Assembly (NCBI RefSeq): GCF_026805545.1
Contig: NZ_JAPRFR010000001.1
Coordinates: 992,001 to 1,056,000, forward strand
Length of the DNA: 64,000 nt
From: Aerococcus kribbianus
GTDB lineage: Bacteria; Bacillota; Bacilli; Lactobacillales; Aerococcaceae
Direction: 5' to 3'
Shown piece by piece: positions 59,345-64,000 of the stretch. Numbering within the stretch: position 1 is the stretch's first letter; each line of letters opens with the position of its first letter. A program made the translations under genes and the position numbers. Below the pieces are notes generated by a model. That model made no database searches. It had not been told where the DNA came from and worked only from the letters and a program-made list of their open reading frames with translations.

Positions 59345-62194
59345 ATGGAAAGATTAGAAGCGTCTTTAAAGAAAGCCTTTATTGATGAAAAAGTAATGGG
59401 ATCAGAATTGGACCCTAGTTTGATTATCAATCAACCGCATAAAAAAGAGAATTTGTTGAATATTCTCCAAGATGACCTTGATCAATGCCAAAGCTTTATT
59501 TTCTCAATTGCCTTTCTGACAACAGATGGTTTAGATGCTATCAAAGTTCAGTTGGCTGATTTAGCTCGTCGTGGGATTAAAGGGAAATTAATTACCTCTA
59601 ATTATTTATCCTTCAATCACCCACATGTCTTTTTAGAATTATTGAAGATTCCTAACTTAGAAGTAAGAATTTCTAATAAAGAAGGTTTTCATTCAAAAGG
59701 TTATTTATTTCAGCATGACGATTATCGATCCTTTATTATTGGGTCGTCGAATTTAACAATGTCAGCTTTAAAAATGAACTATGAGTGGAATATCCGTTTG
59801 ACTTCTAATGACCATGGAGAAATTATTCGACAAATGGAGAACCATTTAGCGGAAGAGTGGCAGGCAGCACAGCCGCTAAATAAGGAATGGATTATTGCTT
59901 ATCAAAATAATTACCAACCTTTATTAAGGCAGGAACTGGTTAAAGAAGAGAAAATAAATAATAGAACAGAAGTGAAGCCCAATCGCATGCAAAGGGCTGC
60001 TTTAAAAGAATTACAAGCCTTAAGAACCAGTGGACACAATAAGGGATTAGTGGTATCAGCAACAGGAACTGGAAAAACCTATTTATCAGCATTTGATGTG
60101 AAACAAGCCCAACCCAAACGAATGTTATTCGTAGTGCATAGGGAACAGATTTTAGAAGCTGCGTTGACATCCTTTCGTCGGGTGCTGGGAGGTCCAAGTG
60201 AAGATTATGGCATACTATCTGGGCATCTTAAACAAGGTGATCGCAAGTATGTTTTTGCGACCATTCAAACGATTTCTAAGCCTGATTATTATGAGCGTTT
60301 TAGTCCGGATAATTTTGATTATATTTTAATTGATGAGGTTCATAAGGCAGGTGCCAAGTCCTATCAGGAAATTATTGATTATTTTACTCCTAACTTTCTT
60401 TTAGGAATGACAGCCACGCCAGAACGGACAGATAATTTTAATATTTTTGAACTTTTTGATTATAATGTGGCTTATGAGATTCGTTTGCAAGAAGCCTTGA
60501 ACCAAGATTTACTTTGTCCCTTCCACTACTTTGGTGTCACTGATTATGAAAAGGATGGTCAAGTCATTGATGAAGCCAGTGATTTGAGTCAGTTGGTGGT
60601 TCCAGAACGGGTTGATTTTTTGTTGGAAAAAATCAATTACTATGGCGTTAGTGGACTTAGCGCTAAGGGTTTAGTTTTTTGTAGTCGCAAAGACGAGTGT
60701 AAACTTTTAGCCAGCGCCTTTAACCAACGTGGCATTAAAAGTATCGCCTTAACGGGAGACGATTCGATCGATGCGCGTGAACAAGCCGTTAAGGCCCTAG
60801 AAAAGGGTGAAGTGAGTTATTTGTTTACGGTAGATATTTTTAATGAAGGGATTGATATTCCTACGATTAACCAGGTAGTGATGTTGCGTAATACGAAGTC
60901 AAGTATTATTTTTACCCAACAATTAGGGCGTGGTTTGCGGAAACATCCTTCTAAAGACTTTGTCACGGTGATAGATTTTATTGGTAATTATAGCAATAAT
61001 TATATGATTCCCATGGCACTTATGGGAGATAACAGCCATAACAGGGATAATTTGCGTCGTGAAACCCAAGAAAGTCAATTTATTTCTGGTTTATCAGCCA
61101 TTAATTTTGAAAGCATCGCCAAAGAGAGAGTGTTTGCAGCGATTGATCATTTTGTTCCTGATAGTATGGAAGAATTGCGAAAAGCTTATAAGCAATTGAA
61201 AAACCGTTTGAATCGGGTGCCTCGATTAGTCGATTTTAAAGAACAACACTCATTGGACCCTTATTTGATTGCCAATAAATTTAATACCTATCATGATTTC
61301 TTGGTGAAAGTGAAAGATAATCCTGGGTCACTCACTGAATGGGAGAATCGACAATTGCAGTTTTTAAGCGTTGAAATTCTCCCCGGTAAGAGGCCACATG
61401 AAAGTTTGCTTCTCCAGTATTTACTGGCAAATCAAACAATTAGCAAGGAAGATTTGATGGACTACTACCGTGAAGCGGGTGTAGTGGCTTCTATGGCTAT
61501 AGTTGAATCAGTGATTAATACCTTAACCATTGATTATTATGCGGGGACCATGAGACAACGCTATGAATCAGTACCGTTTATTACGGTTAATAATGAAGAA
61601 CTTATCTCTTTGACTGATCAAACGCAAATGGCTTTAAGTAAGTCATATTATCGTGAGTTGTTTGTAGATGTTCTAAAAACCAGTGATTATAATAACCAAG
61701 ATTACCAATCAGACCACTTACTTAGCTTATACCAGAAATATCGTCGTCGAGATGTCTTGCGCCTCTTAGGTTGGGATAAACAAATGGTCGACCAAAATAT
61801 CGGTGGCTATGCACGCGATGAACGCTTAAAACGTTTTGTTATTTTTGTGACCTTAGAAAAAGGAGAAGACTTCACCGGCGCACAAATTGCTTATGAGGAT
61901 GCGCTCATAAATCCAGTCACCATGCATTGGTATTCTAAGGCTAAACGGAAGGTGACTTCTCCTGAAATTAAAGTATTAGCTAATAGTGAAGACTGGGAAG
62001 TATTATTATTTGTGAAAAAATCAGATAATGAATCCAATGATTTTTACTATTTAGGACAAGTTTTCCCTGACCAGCAAAGTATTCAAGAGGAGACTAAGCC
62101 TTTAGGTGAAGGTAAAACTGCCTCGATTGTTAGTATGAATCTTAAATTGAAATTGCCACTGCCAACACGTTTATATAAATATCTAACGCATTAA
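59345..62194 (+). CDS. DEAD/DEAH-box helicase with PLD nuclease-like domain (DUF3427 type)
   Basis: The 949-residue protein has an N-terminal phospholipase-D-like domain with a single HKD half-site (HSKGY at 116-120, GSSN at 133-136). A superfamily 2 helicase follows with Walker A SATGTGKT (238-245), DEVH (330-333), a TATPERT motif and QQLGRGLRKH as motif VI. A long C-terminal region of DUF3427 type ends the protein. Such proteins are widespread in Firmicutes, are thought to act on nucleic acid, and sometimes occur in defence islands. No other defence gene is visible here. Confidence 0.86.
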   Translation: MERLEASLKKAFIDEKVMGSELDPSLIINQPHKKENLLNILQDDLDQCQSFIFSIAFLTTDGLDAIKVQLADLARRGIKGKLITSNYLSFNHPHVFLELLKIPNLEVRISNKEGFHSKGYLFQHDDYRSFIIGSSNLTMSALKMNYEWNIRLTSNDHGEIIRQMENHLAEEWQAAQPLNKEWIIAYQNNYQPLLRQELVKEEKINNRTEVKPNRMQRAALKELQALRTSGHNKGLVVSATGTGKTYLSAFDVKQAQPKRMLFVVHREQILEAALTSFRRVLGGPSEDYGILSGHLKQGDRKYVFATIQTISKPDYYERFSPDNFDYILIDEVHKAGAKSYQEIIDYFTPNFLLGMTATPERTDNFNIFELFDYNVAYEIRLQEALNQDLLCPFHYFGVTDYEKDGQVIDEASDLSQLVVPERVDFLLEKINYYGVSGLSAKGLVFCSRKDECKLLASAFNQRGIKSIALTGDDSIDAREQAVKALEKGEVSYLFTVDIFNEGIDIPTINQVVMLRNTKSSIIFTQQLGRGLRKHPSKDFVTVIDFIGNYSNNYMIPMALMGDNSHNRDNLRRETQESQFISGLSAINFESIAKERVFAAIDHFVPDSMEELRKAYKQLKNRLNRVPRLVDFKEQHSLDPYLIANKFNTYHDFLVKVKDNPGSLTEWENRQLQFLSVEILPGKRPHESLLLQYLLANQTISKEDLMDYYREAGVVASMAIVESVINTLTIDYYAGTMRQRYESVPFITVNNEELISLTDQTQMALSKSYYRELFVDVLKTSDYNNQDYQSDHLLSLYQKYRRRDVLRLLGWDKQMVDQNIGGYARDERLKRFVIFVTLEKGEDFTGAQIAYEDALINPVTMHWYSKAKRKVTSPEIKVLANSEDWEVLLFVKKSDNESNDFYYLGQVFPDQQSIQEETKPLGEGKTASIVSMNLKLKLPLPTRLYKYLTH

Positions 62195-62276
62195 TTTCAT
62201 TGCAGCCAAATTTCTGTTTCTATACTCTCACTTCCTGTTTAAAGACTAGCTATTTATACCTATTCTTTGATACAAT

Positions 62277-62366
62277 AGCTATGAGACTTTTTGAATAAGA
62301 GCGAATGGTAGGAGATAGCCCTACTTTTTAATGCGGAGGGCTGTGGCAGGAGTCATAGCTCTTTTC
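62277..62366 (+). promoter_or_regulatory. Structured leader upstream of parA, possible attenuator
   Basis: A long-range helix AGCTATGA (62277-62284) / TCATAGCT (62353-62360), extended by two pairs past a bulge, encloses two mutually exclusive hairpins. One is GTAGG / CCTAC (62308-62312 / 62320-62324) followed by T5. The other is AGCCCT / AGGGCT (62317-62322 / 62337-62342). The closing helix is itself followed by CTTTT. No known riboswitch class is recognised. The rest of 62195-62479 contains a possible -10 TACAAT (62271-62276). Confidence 0.4.
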
Positions 62367-62479
62367 ATATTTACCGCGCGAGGGCATTAAATGAGTGCTA
62401 ATATTTTTAGGCCGAGTGTGGATGCCTTGTTGGCTAGCAGATGTTTAGATAAGCAGAGGAATTAATTGGAGGTTTGATC

Positions 62480-63247
62480 ATGGGAAGAATTATTGCGGTT
62501 GCCAATCAAAAGGGTGGTGTAGGTAAGACGACCACTACTGTCAATTTAGCGGCGGCCTTGGCTTATAATGATAAGAAGGTGCTACTCATTGATTCCGATG
62601 CCCAAGGGAATGCGACATCTGGTTTAGGTATTCCTAAGGCAGAGGTGGCCTATGACATTTATGATGTTTTGGTGAATGAGGTGCCCATCCGTGATGCGAT
62701 TGTGGCGTCTTCTCGTGAAAACTTGTCTGTAGTACCAGCGACGATTCAGTTGGCTGGGGCAGAGGTGGAATTAACGTCATTGCCACGGCGGGAGGCGCGC
62801 TTAAAGGCAGCCTTGCAACCCTTGATTCAAGATTATGATTATATCTTTGTGGACTGTCCGCCTTCTTTAGGTCATTTAACCATTAATGCCTTTACCGCAG
62901 CGGATTCGGTCTTGATTCCTGTGCAGAGTGAATACTATGCCTTGGAAGGTTTGAGTCAATTACTGAATACAATCCAATTAGTTCAGAAACATTTCAATTC
63001 GACCCTTAAGATTGAAGGGGTCTTGATGACCATGTATGATGCTCGAACGAATTTAAGTAATGAAGTGGTGGAAGAAGTTCGTAAATACTTTGGAGACAAG
63101 GTTTACCAAACGTTAATTCCACGTAACGTTCGCTTGTCAGAGGCGCCGTCTTATGGCCAATCAATTATTGATTATGATATTCGGTCACGGGGTGCGGAGG
63201 TGTACCTGGAACTTGCAAAGGAAGTGTTAGCTAATGGCCAATCATAA
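62480..63247 (+). CDS. parA: Chromosome partitioning ATPase ParA (Soj)
   Basis: The 255-residue protein has the deviant Walker A motif of ParA/MinD proteins (NQKGGVGKTTTTVNLAAAL), the A' region LLIDSDAQGNATSGLG, Walker B VDCPPSLGHLTINAF and YALEGLSQLLNTI. With ParB it organises origins and regulates DnaA. I start at the ATG at 62480 after GGAGG; an in-frame TTG two codons earlier is possible. It overlaps parB by 14 bp. Confidence 0.96.
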   Translation: MGRIIAVANQKGGVGKTTTTVNLAAALAYNDKKVLLIDSDAQGNATSGLGIPKAEVAYDIYDVLVNEVPIRDAIVASSRENLSVVPATIQLAGAEVELTSLPRREARLKAALQPLIQDYDYIFVDCPPSLGHLTINAFTAADSVLIPVQSEYYALEGLSQLLNTIQLVQKHFNSTLKIEGVLMTMYDARTNLSNEVVEEVRKYFGDKVYQTLIPRNVRLSEAPSYGQSIIDYDIRSRGAEVYLELAKEVLANGQS

Positions 63248-64000
63248 GAAAGGACTCGGGCGTGGAATTGATGCCTTGTTTGCGCCCAGTGAAGATGTAT
63301 TTGATGAAACCAAGGAAGTTGTGGCCGATAACGAGGCTAGCCTAGATGATCAGCGGGTGCAAGAGGTAAACTTATCAGAAATTCGTCCCAATCCTTACCA
63401 GCCACGGACACATTTTTCTGAGGAAGCCATGGAAGAGCTGACTGCTTCAATCAAGGAGCAAGGCGTCTTCCAACCGATTATTTTGCGCCAATCGGCCATC
63501 AAGGGTTATGAGATCATTGCTGGTGAACGCCGTTTTCGGGCCGCTAAACGGGCGGATTTAGAAACCATACCAGCTATCGTTCGCGACATGTCGGATGAAG
63601 CTATGGTTGAAGTGGCCATTATTGAAAACTTGCAACGGGAAGATTTGACCCCTTTGGAAGAGGCGACCGCCTATAAAAATATGATGGACCAACTCGATTT
63701 AACCCAGGCTGAAGTCAGCCAACGTTTAGGGAAGAGTCGGACCCATGTGGCGAATTTTGTGCGCTTACTGGGCTTAAACCAAGATGTCAAGGATATGGTT
63801 CAATCCGGCGACTTATCTATGGGCCAAGCCCGTACCTTGCTTGGTTTGAAAAATAAAAAAGACCAATCCCGCTTAGCTAAAAAGGTGATTAACGAGGGCA
63901 TGACAGTGCGTCAATTAGAGAAAATGGTCCAAGCCCTCAATGAACCAGCCGAAAAGGTCAAAACGCCACCTAAAAAGCTAGAAAAACCGGCTTATATTAG
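63234..64000 (+). CDS. parB: Chromosome partitioning protein ParB (Spo0J), 3' end beyond the window
   Basis: The reading frame is open from ATG 63234 (MANHKKGLGRGIDALFAP) to the window end, 255 complete codons. It shows the CTPase/ParB box (IRPNPYQPRTHFSEEAMEEL; IIAGERRFRAAKRA; ENLQREDLTPLEEA) and the parS-binding helix-turn-helix (LTQAEVSQRLGKSRTHVANFVRLL). It is the protein expected to load at the four parS sites at 48-2212. It is co-translated with parA. The C-terminal dimer domain is missing only because the window ends. Confidence 0.96.
   Translation, partial: MANHKKGLGRGIDALFAPSEDVFDETKEVVADNEASLDDQRVQEVNLSEIRPNPYQPRTHFSEEAMEELTASIKEQGVFQPIILRQSAIKGYEIIAGERRFRAAKRADLETIPAIVRDMSDEAMVEVAIIENLQREDLTPLEEATAYKNMMDQLDLTQAEVSQRLGKSRTHVANFVRLLGLNQDVKDMVQSGDLSMGQARTLLGLKNKKDQSRLAKKVINEGMTVRQLEKMVQALNEPAEKVKTPPKKLEKPAYI

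Overview
The window is a low-GC Gram-positive chromosome segment centred on the replication origin. The order rpsR-ssb-rpsF / gyrA-gyrB-recF-yaaA / dnaN-dnaA / oriC / rpmH-rnpA-yidC-jag / mnmE-mnmG / rsmG / parA-parB is the classic Firmicutes origin order. The many PTS operons with PRD regulators, the tRNA-modification genes next to the origin and the protein sequences point to Lactobacillales. Aerococcaceae is my best guess, held weakly. No rRNA, tRNA, CRISPR array or insertion sequence was seen.

Layout. 1-2330 is an AT-rich stretch without convincing genes that carries four parS sites and a DnaA-box cluster. 2334-9922 is the minus-strand block rpsR, ssb, rpsF, gyrA, gyrB, recF, yaaA(S4). 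10275-12150 is a plus-strand ribose regulator/ribokinase pair inserted between yaaA and dnaN. 12216-15496 holds dnaN, dnaA and a bipartite oriC: DnaA boxes on both sides of dnaA, with a DnaA-trio-like tract in the dnaA-dnaN gap. 15497-23519 is rpmH, rnpA, yidC, jag, a mechanosensitive-channel-like gene, mnmE and mnmG, followed by an orphan metQ.

24.7-52.0 kb is a sugar-uptake region: (i) licT-bglP-bglA, controlled by two RAT/terminator antitermination sites; (ii) a cellobiose-type PTS operon with two EIIB genes, EIIA, an unknown membrane protein, EIIC, two GH1 phospho-beta-glucosidases, a broken acetyltransferase and two phosphatases, with an RpiR regulator divergent; (iii) a sorbitol operon (srlD, PRD regulator, gutM, EIIC, EIIB, EIIA) ending in a HAD phosphatase and a fructose-6-phosphate-aldolase-like gene; (iv) nagB; (v) the mannitol genes mtlA-mtlR-mtlF-mtlD. 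After rsmG comes about 10 kb of accessory genes (yaaA/DUF328, PfpI, paired chrA, nanE with a PTS EIICB, NUDIX with a PLD-helicase). Then parA and the 5' part of parB close the window.

The most interesting signals lie between genes. Three minus-strand loci (53.8, 56.1 and 58.8 kb) share one architecture: a direct repeat TTCACA-N5-TTCACA, 9 nt, a -10 box, a hairpin presenting an anti-Shine-Dalgarno loop UCCUCC, and an intrinsic terminator. They look like a family of response-regulator-controlled small RNAs resembling the streptococcal csRNAs. Six intergenic loci carry a modular hairpin repeat whose helices differ in sequence but keep their pairing. Possible attenuator leaders precede mnmE and parA. 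Protein-level oddities are GyrB Asn462 at a quinolone-resistance position, a sorbitol EIIA lacking the expected phospho-histidine, and a MtlA with a second, cysteine-less EIIB domain.
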